Positions 14,595 through 21,262 of a DNA stretch of 21,262 bases are shown here, in pieces (the stretch's first letter is position 1; every line of letters begins with the position of its first letter). Origin of the DNA: an uncultured Bacilli bacterium (lineage in GTDB: Bacteria; Bacillota_I; Bacilli_A; RF39; UBA660); the NCBI GenBank assembly GCA_934096405.1, contig CAKOLW010000021.1, positions 1-21,262 of the forward strand. The letters run 5' to 3'. Below the pieces are notes generated by a model. It did no database searches. It saw nothing but the letters and a program-made list of their open reading frames with translations, and was not told the DNA's origin. A program made the position numbers and the translations under genes.

Positions 14595-14737
14595 AGAAGA
14601 GAAATCTTCATATAATAAAAGTGGAACATTCAATTCTGAATGTCTACCTGATTGTTTTTCAGTTTGACATTATCATTTTGTGAAACAAACATATTTTTGT
14701 ATTGAAAATTCATACATTTCTGTATGAATATTTCTTT
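14595..14737 (+). ncRNA. Candidate small structured RNA
   Basis: A gene-free stretch with four short perfect stems. They are GAAGA-GAAA-TCTTC (14596-14609, GNRA-type loop), ACATTCA-ATTC-TGAATGT (14626-14643), CTGA-7-TCAG (14648-14662) and ATTCATACA-TTTC-TGTATGAAT (14708-14729), the last followed by ATTTCTTT. It lies behind a possible promoter at 14560. No known RNA family is recognised. The stems could also belong to minus-strand mRNA downstream of the HD gene. Confidence 0.3.
14708..14737. terminator. Hairpin at the 3' end of the HD gene
   Basis: A 9-bp perfect stem with a 4-base loop lies 6 bases beyond the stop codon of the HD-domain gene. The T runs are modest on both strands (TTTTC on minus, TTTCTTT on plus), so it may serve as terminator for the HD gene, for a plus-strand RNA, or for both. 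Confidence 0.45.
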
Positions 14738-15281
14738 ACCATTTTATTGTAAATAAGCTCATGATTACTAATAAACTCATATTTACAATATATGATGGTT
14801 CAAATCTAAAAGATTCAACAAAAGATACTAACATATCACTTATTGAAACAACCCATGATTCTTTATAATTAGGTTTATTCTCACTTATCTTAGCATGTTC
14901 TTTAATATTAATTAAAGGACATATTTTTTTAGCCAAAACATGATGAAACATATGAGTTCTTATTATATCTTCTTCCATTTCATTAATATTAAAATACTTT
15001 TTAGCATTTTTTACCGCAGTTTTTGGATGATTTAAATAAGAATTCTCTTCTTTAGATTTTCTTGTACCTAAAAAGAAATCATGTAATATTGCTCCTCTTG
15101 TAGTACTTATTACATTTAGTTTTAATAAACTGGCTAGAGTATAACTTAATTTAGATACTCTTATTAAATGATCATATTTATTTGAACCATGATGTATATC
15201 ATTCTTAGTAAGTAAAAATACTTCATTATTTATTATATCTTTAACTATATCATTATATTTAATTTTATTTTTCTTTGTCAT
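14736..15281 (-). CDS. HD-domain phosphohydrolase-like protein
   Basis: A 181-residue protein with the HD superfamily metal-binding pattern. H38 lies in SNKYDHLIRVSKLS, the H67-D68 pair in RGAILHDFF, further histidines at H85 (NHPKTAV), H110 and H113/H114, and the closing aspartate D149 in VVSISDMLVSFVE. These residues are consistent with a cytoplasmic metal-dependent phosphohydrolase acting on a nucleotide or another phosphate ester; the substrate cannot be read from the sequence. The last 18 residues (YIVNMSLLVIMSLFTIKW) are hydrophobic and may anchor the protein to the membrane. ATG with AGGAAGG upstream and its own extended -10 promoter. Confidence 0.8.
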   Translation of the reverse strand: MTKKNKIKYNDIVKDIINNEVFLLTKNDIHHGSNKYDHLIRVSKLSYTLASLLKLNVISTTRGAILHDFFLGTRKSKEENSYLNHPKTAVKNAKKYFNINEMEEDIIRTHMFHHVLAKKICPLINIKEHAKISENKPNYKESWVVSISDMLVSFVESFRFEPSYIVNMSLLVIMSLFTIKW

Positions 15282-15307
15282 ATTAGCCTTCCTAACACAC
15301 GAATACC

Positions 15308-15336
15308 ATTATATCACAAATTAATATAAAAATAAA
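15308..15336 (-). promoter_or_regulatory. Promoter of the HD gene (extended -10)
   Basis: A perfect TATAAT (15308-15313) preceded by TGA gives an extended -10 on the minus strand. The -35 position (TTTATT, 17 bases away) is weak and overlaps the T-tail of the upstream terminator. Confidence 0.55.
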
Positions 15337-15354
15337 GGTACTATATTTAGTACC
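15326..15354 (-). terminator. Terminator of the uvrB-hdeD-like operon
   Basis: GGTACTA / TAGTACC (15337-15343 and 15348-15354) form a 7-bp perfect stem with an AATA loop, followed on the minus strand by TTTATTTTTATATT. It lies 23 bases after the stop of the HdeD-family gene. Confidence 0.85.
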
Positions 15355-15377
15355 AATATTATGCTATTGTATGTTAA

Positions 15378-15944
15378 TTATGCCTTAACTATTAACTTTT
15401 TAGTTTTTCTAATAAATCTCAATACTTTAAAACTATAAATAATATTACTTAATTCAGTTATTATAATAACTATACCAGAAGCCATTACTACAACTTCTAA
15501 AGTATCAAAAGGATTTAATATTATAACTACTCCAAGTATAATAGATAAAGTAGAAATTATGACTCCAATTAAATAATTACTCTCATCAATAGACTTTAAA
15601 CTTAAAGCAAGTTCTAATTTAAAGATATTAATAAATATAATTATTAATCCAAGTAATATAGGAAATACACTAGAAAGTACATCTGACTTAAATATAAATA
15701 GTATAGATGTAGTTATTTCCATAATACCTTTCATTAAAGTATAATCAATTAGTTTATCTTCATCTTTTAATGAAAAATAATTAACAAAATCAAATACACC
15801 ACATATTAAAAGTATTACACCTATAACTTGTACTAAAGAACCAATAATTTCTAATGGCTTAAGTATTAAAAATACACCAAGTACAATTAATAATATAGAT
15901 ACTAGTATTCCTTTAATTTCTTTTCTTTTAATTAAATCTATCAT
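15378..15944 (-). CDS. HdeD family (DUF308) integral membrane protein
   Basis: A 188-residue protein made of about six membrane helices with short polar turns. It has the repeated DUF308 pattern of LGVFLILKP ... ICGVFDFVNYF and again LGVVIILNPFDTLEVVVMASG. HdeD-family proteins sit in the cytoplasmic membrane; in enterobacteria HdeD is linked to acid resistance, but the molecular function is not known, especially in Firmicutes. AGGAGG lies 5 bases before the ATG. The gene follows uvrB after 23 bases and precedes a terminator, so it is probably co-transcribed with uvrB. In many Firmicutes uvrA holds that place. Confidence 0.88.
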   Translation of the reverse strand: MIDLIKRKEIKGILVSILLIVLGVFLILKPLEIIGSLVQVIGVILLICGVFDFVNYFSLKDEDKLIDYTLMKGIMEITTSILFIFKSDVLSSVFPILLGLIIIFINIFKLELALSLKSIDESNYLIGVIISTLSIILGVVIILNPFDTLEVVVMASGIVIIITELSNIIYSFKVLRFIRKTKKLIVKA

Positions 15945-15967
15945 AAAATCCTCCTAAGATAATTATA

Positions 15968-17920
15968 CTACTCTTCAGTACTCAATTCAAACATTATATC
16001 TCTTAATTCCATCGCACGTTCAAAATCTAATTCACTCGCAGCTTTTTTCATTTCTTTTTCTATATTTTGTATCATTAATTTTTTATCAGTTTTAGACATC
16101 TTTTCAGTTTTCTTTTTACTTGTAGTATCAACATTACTAATAAGTTCTCTAACTTCTTTTTTTATTGTTTCAGGAACAATATGATGTTCTAAATTATATT
16201 TTTCTTGTATACTTCTTCTTCTTTTAGTTTCTTCTATTGCTTCTTTCATAGAATCACTATAACTATCTGCATACATTATAACTTTACCATTTTTATTTCT
16301 AGCACATCTACCTATTGTTTGAATTAAACTTCTCGTACTTCTTAAAAATCCTTGTTTATCTGCATCCATTATAGATATTAAACTTACTTCAGGTATATCA
16401 ATACCTTCTCTTAATAAGTTTATACCTACTACTACATCTATTACACCAAGTCTTAGATTTCTAATAATATTCATTCTTTCAAGTGTTTTAATCTCATTAT
16501 GTAAGTAAGTTACTTTAATACCAACTTCTTTTAAATAGTTAGTTAGTTCTTCAGCCATTCTTATAGTTAAAGTTGTTACTAAAACTCTTTCATCTTTTTT
16601 TATTCTATCATTTATTTCACTTATTAAATCATCTATTTGTCCTTTAGTTTTTCTTACTTCAATTATAGGATCTAGTAAACCAGTAGGTCTAATTATTTGT
16701 TCTACATATTTGTTATTAACTAATTCTAACTCATAATCACCAGGCGTTGCTGATACAAATATTGCTTGATTTATTTTACTTTCAAATTCATCAAATTTTA
16801 AAGGACGGTTATCTAAAGCACTAGGTAATCTAAATCCATAGTCAACTAAAGTTTGTTTTCTCATCCTATCACCATTATACATTCCTCTTACTTGTGGTAA
16901 TGTTACATGTGATTCATCTACAACAAGTAAAAAATCTTTAGGAAAGAAATCAATTAATGTTGTTGGAGTTTCTCCTTCTTCTCTAAGTGCCATATGTCTT
17001 GAATAATTCTCTATTCCATGACAAAATCCAGTTTCTCTAAGCATTTCCAAATCATACATAGTTCTTTGTTTAAGTCTTTCTTTTTCAACAAGCTTACCTT
17101 CTTTATCTAACTCTTCTAGTCTAACTTTTAACTCAGCTTCTATTCTCTTAATAGCTTCTTTTAATTTTTCATCACTTGTTACAAAGTGACTTGCTGGAAA
17201 TATTGATACAGTTTTTTTATCATTTATTATTACTCCAGTTAATACATCAAATTCACTTATTCTTTCTATTTCATCTCCAAATAGTTCAATCCTTATTCCA
17301 TTTTTTCTTTCATAAGCTGGTATTATTTCTATAGTATCTCCATTAACCCTAAATGTTCCTCTTTTAAAATCTATAGTACTTCTTTCATAAAGCATACTTA
17401 CTAATTTTTCTAATATTTCATCTCTATCTATTATTTCGCCAACTTCCAAAGTTAACATTTTATTTTTATATTCTTCTACTTCACCTATACCATATATACA
17501 AGATACACTCGCTACTACAATTACATCATCTCTTTTAAGTAAACTACTAGTCGCAGCATGTCTTAATTCATCTATTTCATCATTTATAGATGCATCTTTT
17601 TCTATATATAAATCTTTGCTTGGCACATAGGCTTCTGGTTGGTAATAGTCATAATAACTTACAAAATATTCAACTGCATTCTCTGGGAAGAACTCCTTTA
17701 ACTCCGAATATAACTGACCAGCTAATGTTTTATTATGTGCTAAAACCAGTGTAGGTTTATTTACTTGTGCTATTACATTAGCCATTGTAAACGTCTTACC
17801 AGTTCCGGTTGCACCTAATAGTACTTGTTCCTTAACCCCTTGTTTTATGCCGTTTACAAGTTTTTCTATTGCTTGTGGTTGGTCGCCTGATGGTTCGTAC
17901 GGTGCATGTAATTTAAACAT
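15968..17920 (-). CDS. uvrB: Excinuclease ABC subunit B
   Basis: UvrB is the damage-verifying helicase-like subunit of nucleotide excision repair, loaded on DNA by UvrA and partnered by UvrC. The 650 residues contain Walker A GATGTGKT (36-43), the damage-probing beta-hairpin around YYDYYQPEAYVPSKDLYI (89-106), the DESH box in VVDESHVTLPQ, helicase motifs V/VI (INLLREGIDIPEV and QTIGRCAR), and the C-terminal UVR domain (about 611-647, KAASELDFERAMELRD) that contacts UvrC. It is complete and normal in length. AAAGGAGAG precedes the ATG. A CTGACA-17-CATAAA promoter lies upstream; I see no GAAC-N4-GTTC type LexA box there. The integrase region begins right behind its promoter. Confidence 0.99.
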   Translation of the reverse strand: MFKLHAPYEPSGDQPQAIEKLVNGIKQGVKEQVLLGATGTGKTFTMANVIAQVNKPTLVLAHNKTLAGQLYSELKEFFPENAVEYFVSYYDYYQPEAYVPSKDLYIEKDASINDEIDELRHAATSSLLKRDDVIVVASVSCIYGIGEVEEYKNKMLTLEVGEIIDRDEILEKLVSMLYERSTIDFKRGTFRVNGDTIEIIPAYERKNGIRIELFGDEIERISEFDVLTGVIINDKKTVSIFPASHFVTSDEKLKEAIKRIEAELKVRLEELDKEGKLVEKERLKQRTMYDLEMLRETGFCHGIENYSRHMALREEGETPTTLIDFFPKDFLLVVDESHVTLPQVRGMYNGDRMRKQTLVDYGFRLPSALDNRPLKFDEFESKINQAIFVSATPGDYELELVNNKYVEQIIRPTGLLDPIIEVRKTKGQIDDLISEINDRIKKDERVLVTTLTIRMAEELTNYLKEVGIKVTYLHNEIKTLERMNIIRNLRLGVIDVVVGINLLREGIDIPEVSLISIMDADKQGFLRSTRSLIQTIGRCARNKNGKVIMYADSYSDSMKEAIEETKRRRSIQEKYNLEHHIVPETIKKEVRELISNVDTTSKKKTEKMSKTDKKLMIQNIEKEMKKAASELDFERAMELRDIMFELSTEE

Positions 17921-17955
17921 AATTTCTTCTCTCCTTTATAACTTTCTGTGACTTT

Positions 17956-17984
17956 TTTATGAGTTTTTAAAAAATAACTGTCAG
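17956..17984 (-). promoter_or_regulatory. Putative uvrB promoter
   Basis: CTGACA (17979-17984), 17 bases and CATAAA (17956-17961) lie on the minus strand, 36 bases before the uvrB start. The first GTCC-type repeat of the integrase region begins 7 bases upstream. Confidence 0.5.
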
Positions 17985-17990
17985 CCAACT

Positions 17991-18300
17991 ATTAGTCCCT
18001 AAATTCGTCCTTATGACTTATAATTTTATGGTTAAATTGATATTTTTTTCTTCTGGACGAATGAAAGTCACAAATTTTATTTTCTGGACTAAATAACACT
18101 AAATAACATTTAATGACGTTTTTGTTATATTATTTTATCATTTTTGCCTTGAAAAAACAAGGTAATCGCCAAAATACCCTGTTACTATTATCATCTATTT
18201 TTTAATTAAAATACTGTTAATTCATTTAAAATATTCTCATCAATAGAAATATCAGATTCGTCCCTGATTTGTATCTCTAAATCGTTATTCTCTGGACGAA
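17991..18300. repeat. Cluster of GTCC-containing short repeats with a central inverted repeat (possible att region)
   Basis: The motif TT(C/A)GTCC(C/A) occurs six times. Plus-strand copies are ATTAGTCCCT (17991-18000), ATTCGTCCTT (18003-18012) and ATTCGTCCCT (18256-18265). Reverse copies are at 18052-18062, 18083-18092 and 18291-18300, as TCTGGAC(G/T)AA. A tandem pair of CTAAATAACA lies at 18089-18108, and an inverted pair TGTGACTTT / AAAGTCACA at 17947-17955 and 18064-18072. Between the two groups, CCTTG-AAAAAA-CAAGG (18147-18162) has the form of a recombinase core site. Two motif copies are inside the 3' end of the integrase gene. Confidence 0.6.
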
Positions 18301-19507
18301 CACTTTCTATAAATGAATCTAATTCATCAACACAATCAGCAATAATTTCATCATTATCTCCATATACATCTATTGTAATAATATCAGTAGCGTGTCCCAT
18401 AAGTTTTGAAATAGCCTTTGAGTTAAAATTATTCTTTAATAATAGTGTTGAATAAGTTGCTCTTAAATCGTGAAATCTAATATCCGGTAAATTATTTTCC
18501 TTTAATAATTGTTTCCAATATTTAAAATGAAAACTTTTACTTCTAGGATTACCATAAGTTGAACATATTATAAAGCCATAATCTTTAAAAGGTGTTGTCT
18601 TATCATTTATTCTTCTTCGTTTATTCTTCTCATACTTTTTCTTTTCCTCTAATATTTCTTCAAACAATATATCTGGTATCTCTAATTCTCTATTACTAGA
18701 AAATGTTTTAACTTCAATTTCTTGTTTAGTATATTCGCCAACTTTAAGTTCTGAATTATCTGTATTTGCTTTCCTACCCAGTTGCCTTTGTATTTTTAAT
18801 GTTCTATGAATAAAATCTATATCTGAATACTTTAATCCGTTTATTTCCTGCTTTCGTAGTCCCATAAGAACTGCAAACATAATCTGTAAATGAATTGGTG
18901 TTTCTTTACTTTTTTCTATCAGCAATCTCACTTGATCTATGTTTAAAGTTTTTTTAACATCTATTTCTATTGTTCTATATTTCTTCTTTTTAACGCATTT
19001 AGGAAGATTAACACCATCTGCTACATTAACCGATACTAGATTCTTTTCTTTGGCATATTTTAATGCACTATTCATTACAGCCTTACATAGTTTTGCTATG
19101 TCGTGCGAATAATCTGCTTTTGTATTATAAAATCTTTGTATATGTCCTGTATTCAAAGTTATCATTTTAATTGTTCCTAGACTAGGAATAATGTGATTAT
19201 AAACTATATTCTTATATGAGTCATAAGAATCAGATGTTATATTAGGTTTCATTACATCTTCTAACCAATAAGTGAAGAATGTTTTTACATTTATATTGTT
19301 ATAAACAACGAATGTTCCATTATGCAGTTCTGTAATAACAACATTTCTTGCATTATTTGCTTCTTTTTTTGTATTGAAACCTGCCTTTTGAATAGTTTTA
19401 GTATCATCATTATCATAAATCAAAACTATTCTAAAACCATATTTTTTCTTTATTGTAGTTACTGCATATACTTTAAAATCAATATATTGCTTTGTTTCAA
19501 ACTCCAT
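18206..19507 (-). CDS. Tyrosine recombinase (phage integrase family), second copy
   Basis: A 433-residue site-specific recombinase. The N-terminal 60 residues resemble an arm-binding domain (GFRIVLIYDNDD...GFNTKKEANNARN). A SAM-like core-binding domain spans about 75-170. The catalytic domain shows the full set: Arg in LMGLRKQEINGLK, Lys in the FSSNRELEIP beta region, H-x-x-R in RFHDLRATY, His in LMGHATD and nucleophile Tyr in IDVYGD. The ~55-residue acidic tail after Tyr is longer than usual and contains two of the GTCC repeats in its DNA. It starts 2 bases after the stop of the first integrase, with GAGGAATAG overlapping it, so translation is probably coupled. No strong terminator follows. 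Confidence 0.93.
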   Translation of the reverse strand: MEFETKQYIDFKVYAVTTIKKKYGFRIVLIYDNDDTKTIQKAGFNTKKEANNARNVVITELHNGTFVVYNNINVKTFFTYWLEDVMKPNITSDSYDSYKNIVYNHIIPSLGTIKMITLNTGHIQRFYNTKADYSHDIAKLCKAVMNSALKYAKEKNLVSVNVADGVNLPKCVKKKKYRTIEIDVKKTLNIDQVRLLIEKSKETPIHLQIMFAVLMGLRKQEINGLKYSDIDFIHRTLKIQRQLGRKANTDNSELKVGEYTKQEIEVKTFSSNRELEIPDILFEEILEEKKKYEKNKRRRINDKTTPFKDYGFIICSTYGNPRSKSFHFKYWKQLLKENNLPDIRFHDLRATYSTLLLKNNFNSKAISKLMGHATDIITIDVYGDNDEIIADCVDELDSFIESVRPENNDLEIQIRDESDISIDENILNELTVF

Positions 19508-19509
19508 AA

Positions 19510-20712
19510 CTATTCCTCACTTTCTTTCATTGCAAAAGTATTATTCATAAATGCAGTTATTTTTTCTTTTTCACTTATTACATCTAAATAGAAATCAAAT
19601 GTTGTATGAACCGAACTATGTCCTAACAAAGCAGATATTTTTGGAATAGGTACCCCTTGTTCTATTAAGATAGTTGCATATAAGTGTCTTAATCCGTGAA
19701 CTGTTATTTTAGGAATACTATTCTTTTTACATTGATTTTCAATATATTTATTCAATGATGTTCCTCCGTGTGGAAGACCATTTTCTTGACAACTGATATA
19801 ATCATTATCAATGTAATTTTCTTTCAAAGTAGTTTTACGAATTTCTACAAGTTTTTTTCTTTTATTTAATTCTTTCCATATAATATCTGGTACTCTTAAA
19901 GTTCTAAAACTATTAGGTGTTTTAGGGTCTTTTTCTACAAATGTTAGATTTTTAATCTTGAACTCATTACTTGATAACTCATATTTATTCGCTAACTGTC
20001 TTGAAATACTAACTGTTCTTTTTTCATAGTTAAAGTCACTAAATTTCAAGCCTCTTATTTCTCCTTTTCTTAATCCACAAAATAGTGCTAGTAATATTTC
20101 TAAATACCAACTTTCACTATTACAAGTAGAAGCAAGAAATGTTTTAATCTCAGTTTTGGATAGTAATTTAATATTAGGTTTACCCCTCTTATAAATTTTT
20201 GCAGATTCAACAGGATTTACTGTTAATATTCCATCGTGAACTACATCTTGAAAAACCAGATTAAATACTTCTCTACTCTTGTTAGCCGTTGTCTTACCTA
20301 ATTTATCTATTTTTTCTAATGTTTGATTTATAAAATCAGTTGTTGCTAATCTCGTTTTTATATCATAAGGAAGACACGGTATTATAAGATTATAAACTGT
20401 ATAAGAAATTGTCATTGATGTTGTACTTTCTACTTTTTGAGAAAATACTTTTTCAAACCAATAAATAAGATAGTCTTTAAATAAGATTTCTTTATCTATT
20501 GTAGGTGCAATATAATTTCTCCTTTGTTCATCGTATTCATTTAAGCATTTATAGTAATTTTCTTCTGCAAGTTCTGGTGTTTTAAATCCGCCAACTCTAC
20601 CATACTTTGTACTACCATCTTCTTGAAGTTCTTTTTTTCTATGGTACCAAGAATTCCTATAAAAAAATGCTATGCTACCTTTATATTCCTGTACTGTTTT
20701 TTCCATCTTCAT
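19510..20712 (-). CDS. Tyrosine recombinase (phage integrase family), first copy
   Basis: A 400-residue integrase with an N-terminal arm-binding-like domain (SIAFFYRNSWYHRKKE...GFKTPELAEENYYK), a core-binding domain (about 70-170), and a complete catalytic set: Arg in FCGLRKGEIRGLK, Lys in SFRTLRVPDI, H-x-x-R in VHGLRHLYAT, His in LLGHSS and nucleophile Tyr in TTFDFYLDV. The start could be 20712 or the in-frame ATG at 20706; AAAGGG is 3 bases from the first and 9 from the second, so 20706 is likelier in use. It lies 24 bases after the excisionase and is joined to a second integrase. Identity between the two is low by eye, so they are not a recent duplication. Confidence 0.95.
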   Translation of the reverse strand: MKMEKTVQEYKGSIAFFYRNSWYHRKKELQEDGSTKYGRVGGFKTPELAEENYYKCLNEYDEQRRNYIAPTIDKEILFKDYLIYWFEKVFSQKVESTTSMTISYTVYNLIIPCLPYDIKTRLATTDFINQTLEKIDKLGKTTANKSREVFNLVFQDVVHDGILTVNPVESAKIYKRGKPNIKLLSKTEIKTFLASTCNSESWYLEILLALFCGLRKGEIRGLKFSDFNYEKRTVSISRQLANKYELSSNEFKIKNLTFVEKDPKTPNSFRTLRVPDIIWKELNKRKKLVEIRKTTLKENYIDNDYISCQENGLPHGGTSLNKYIENQCKKNSIPKITVHGLRHLYATILIEQGVPIPKISALLGHSSVHTTFDFYLDVISEKEKITAFMNNTFAMKESEE

Positions 20713-20736
20713 CTTCCCTTTCTATTAAATCAGAAA

Positions 20737-20949
20737 TCATACTTGCTCTGGCATTGTCATACCTCCATCAATCCATTTATCAAAACTGTCTTTTGGAACT
20801 TTGTATAATTTTCCGATTTTAATAACATTAAACGGCTTTCTGTTCCTATAAACTTCATCTAAAAATTCGTATGTTTTGCTTCTTCCTAATCCTAATATCT
20901 TTTGTATATCAGAAACCTCATAAACCTTTTTAATGTTTTGTTCTGGCAT
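20737..20949 (-). CDS. Excisionase-like small HTH DNA-binding protein
   Basis: A 70-residue winged-HTH protein of the excisionase/MerR-like type: YEVSDIQKILGLGRSKTYEF forms the helix-turn-helix, followed by the wing FNVIKIGKLYKVPKDSFDKWI. Such proteins bend att DNA and steer integrases towards excision, and often also act as regulators. AAAGGAGG lies 7 bases before the ATG, and the stop is TGA. It is the first gene of the xis-int-int operon. Two inverted repeats lie just upstream (20975-21009, 21024-21050) and may be its operator sites. Confidence 0.85.
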   Translation of the reverse strand: MPEQNIKKVYEVSDIQKILGLGRSKTYEFLDEVYRNRKPFNVIKIGKLYKVPKDSFDKWIDGGMTMPEQV

Positions 20950-20974
20950 TCTATCTCCTCCTTTATAAGAAAAT

Positions 20975-21009
20975 AGAACTTGTACTCACAATTACAGAAT
21001 ACAAGTTCT
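20975..21009. repeat. 10-bp perfect inverted repeat upstream of the excisionase gene
   Basis: AGAACTTGTA (20975-20984) and TACAAGTTCT (21000-21009) are separated by 15 bases. On the plus strand a CTCATTTTTTT tail follows, but no plus-strand gene precedes it. It lies 26 bases upstream of the excisionase start, so an operator or a leader hairpin is as likely as a terminator. Confidence 0.6.
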
Positions 21010-21023
21010 CTCATTTTTTTACC

Positions 21024-21050
21024 AATGTGCATTTTTATAAATCGCACATT
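21024..21050. repeat. Inverted repeat directly after the toxin gene
   Basis: AATGTGCATTT and AAATCGCACATT form an 11-bp stem with one bulged C and a TTAT loop. It touches the stop codon of the MazF-like gene. On the minus strand no T run follows, so a mRNA-stabilising end structure or a protein site is more likely than a simple terminator. Confidence 0.5.
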
Positions 21051-21262
21051 TTATTCTTGTTGATACATAAGTCTATTCAAATCTATTCCAAAAGCATTTA
21101 AAATTGCTCTATCTGTTTCTCTCATTTGTTTTTCATCTAATGTGCAGATATAGGATTTTAATCTTGATTTATCTATAACTCTAATTTGTTCTAATAAAAT
21201 CATTGAATCATATTTTAAAAAATCATTTCTAAATATTGTTATGTGAGTTGGTAAATCTGCTT
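21051..21262 (-). CDS. MazF/PemK-type endoribonuclease toxin (C-terminal part)
   Basis: Reading the minus strand from the window's right edge to the TAA at 21051-21053 gives 69 codons of a protein whose 5' part is outside. The stretch ADLPTHITIF ... SMILLEQIRVIDKSRL ... ETDRAILNAFGI matches the C-terminal half of MazF/PemK toxins (usual form PTHVxL...SVxLLEQIRTIDKxRL...VDxAIxxSxGL), which cleave mRNA in the cytoplasm. The N-terminal catalytic Arg and the antitoxin gene, if any, would be to the right. It is encoded in the same direction as the excisionase-integrase group, 102 bases upstream, and may help retain the element. Confidence 0.8.
   Translation of the reverse strand, partial: ADLPTHITIFRNDFLKYDSMILLEQIRVIDKSRLKSYICTLDEKQMRETDRAILNAFGIDLNRLMYQQE

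Larger units (their letters stand above)
17990..21262. mobile_element. One end of an integrative element (two integrases, excisionase, toxin)
   Basis: Two tyrosine recombinases, an excisionase-like gene and a MazF-type gene lie in one direction next to a repeat-rich stretch that borders the host gene uvrB. This is the usual recombination end of an integrated prophage or ICE. The left boundary is inferred from where the repeats start. The element continues past the right edge, so its size and cargo are unknown and no direct repeat of the attachment site can be tested here. Confidence 0.65.

Noticed and set aside
14605..14680. Resemblance to a purine riboswitch (CATATAAT ... TCTACC ... TTTGAC on the plus strand)
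   Set aside because: The conserved kissing loops and the CCGTAAA and GACTA words are missing, stem lengths do not fit, and no gene follows on that strand.
17921..18060. SOS (LexA) operator before uvrB
   Set aside because: No GAAC-N4-GTTC-like palindrome was found near the promoter; the ATTCGTCC words form spaced repeats of a different kind.
18144..18165. CCTTG/CAAGG hairpin as integrase terminator
   Set aside because: It is followed by CAAAAATG on the coding strand and not by a T run; treated instead as a possible recombination core.

Overview
The window is AT-rich DNA from a low-GC Bacillota (Firmicutes). It shows purine-rich Shine-Dalgarno sites, TTGACN-17-TATAAT-like promoters, a T-box leader and a secG-rnr pair. 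Tryptophan is encoded by TGG, and TGA ends at least the rarA and excisionase genes, one of them inside a terminator loop, so the standard bacterial code applies. An uncultured gut-type Bacilli lineage is a plausible source, but that is an inference. Almost all genes lie on the minus strand; rarA is the one clear plus-strand gene.

Layout, left to right. 1-337: frameshifted remnant of a phage-type cytosine-5 DNA methyltransferase. 423-2779: rnr (RNase R) behind secG, separated by a terminator. 2831-4293: two related minus-strand genes, each with its own near-identical promoter. One encodes a HELGH zinc-metallopeptidase-like protein; the other encodes a shortened relative that lacks the catalytic core. 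4375-5568: rarA, divergent from the protease gene and ending in a bidirectional terminator shared with the converging gene. 5577-8638: a two-gene envelope operon made of a coiled-coil single-pass protein and a membrane-anchored protein with ten cysteine-paired repeats. 8739-9563: a membrane-anchored protein that looks like a catalytically dead polysaccharide deacetylase. 9630-12720: a three-gene operon of an unknown protein, a YdjI-like SPFH/SHOCT protein and a YdjG-like zinc-ribbon membrane protein. 12800-14552: serS with a small DUF1653 gene in front, under a serine T-box. 14560-14737: a possible small RNA on the plus strand. 14736-15944: an HD-domain protein and an HdeD-family membrane protein, the latter downstream of uvrB (15968-17920).

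17990-21262: one end of an integrative mobile element. It holds two adjacent full-length tyrosine recombinases, an excisionase-like HTH protein and the 3' part of a MazF/PemK-like toxin. Between the last recombinase and uvrB, and reaching into the recombinase gene, lies a cluster of six copies of a short GTCC-containing motif in both orientations. It surrounds a CCTTG-6-CAAGG inverted repeat and resembles an attachment site with arm and core sites.

Most of the window is housekeeping sequence (RNA decay, secretion, replication restart, serine charging, excision repair) interrupted by lineage-specific envelope genes. The least explained parts are the protease/deleted-paralogue pair with an in-frame TGA, the Cys-repeat surface protein, the unknown gene attached to the SPFH operon, the candidate RNA near 14600-14735, and the repeat cluster beside the integrases.
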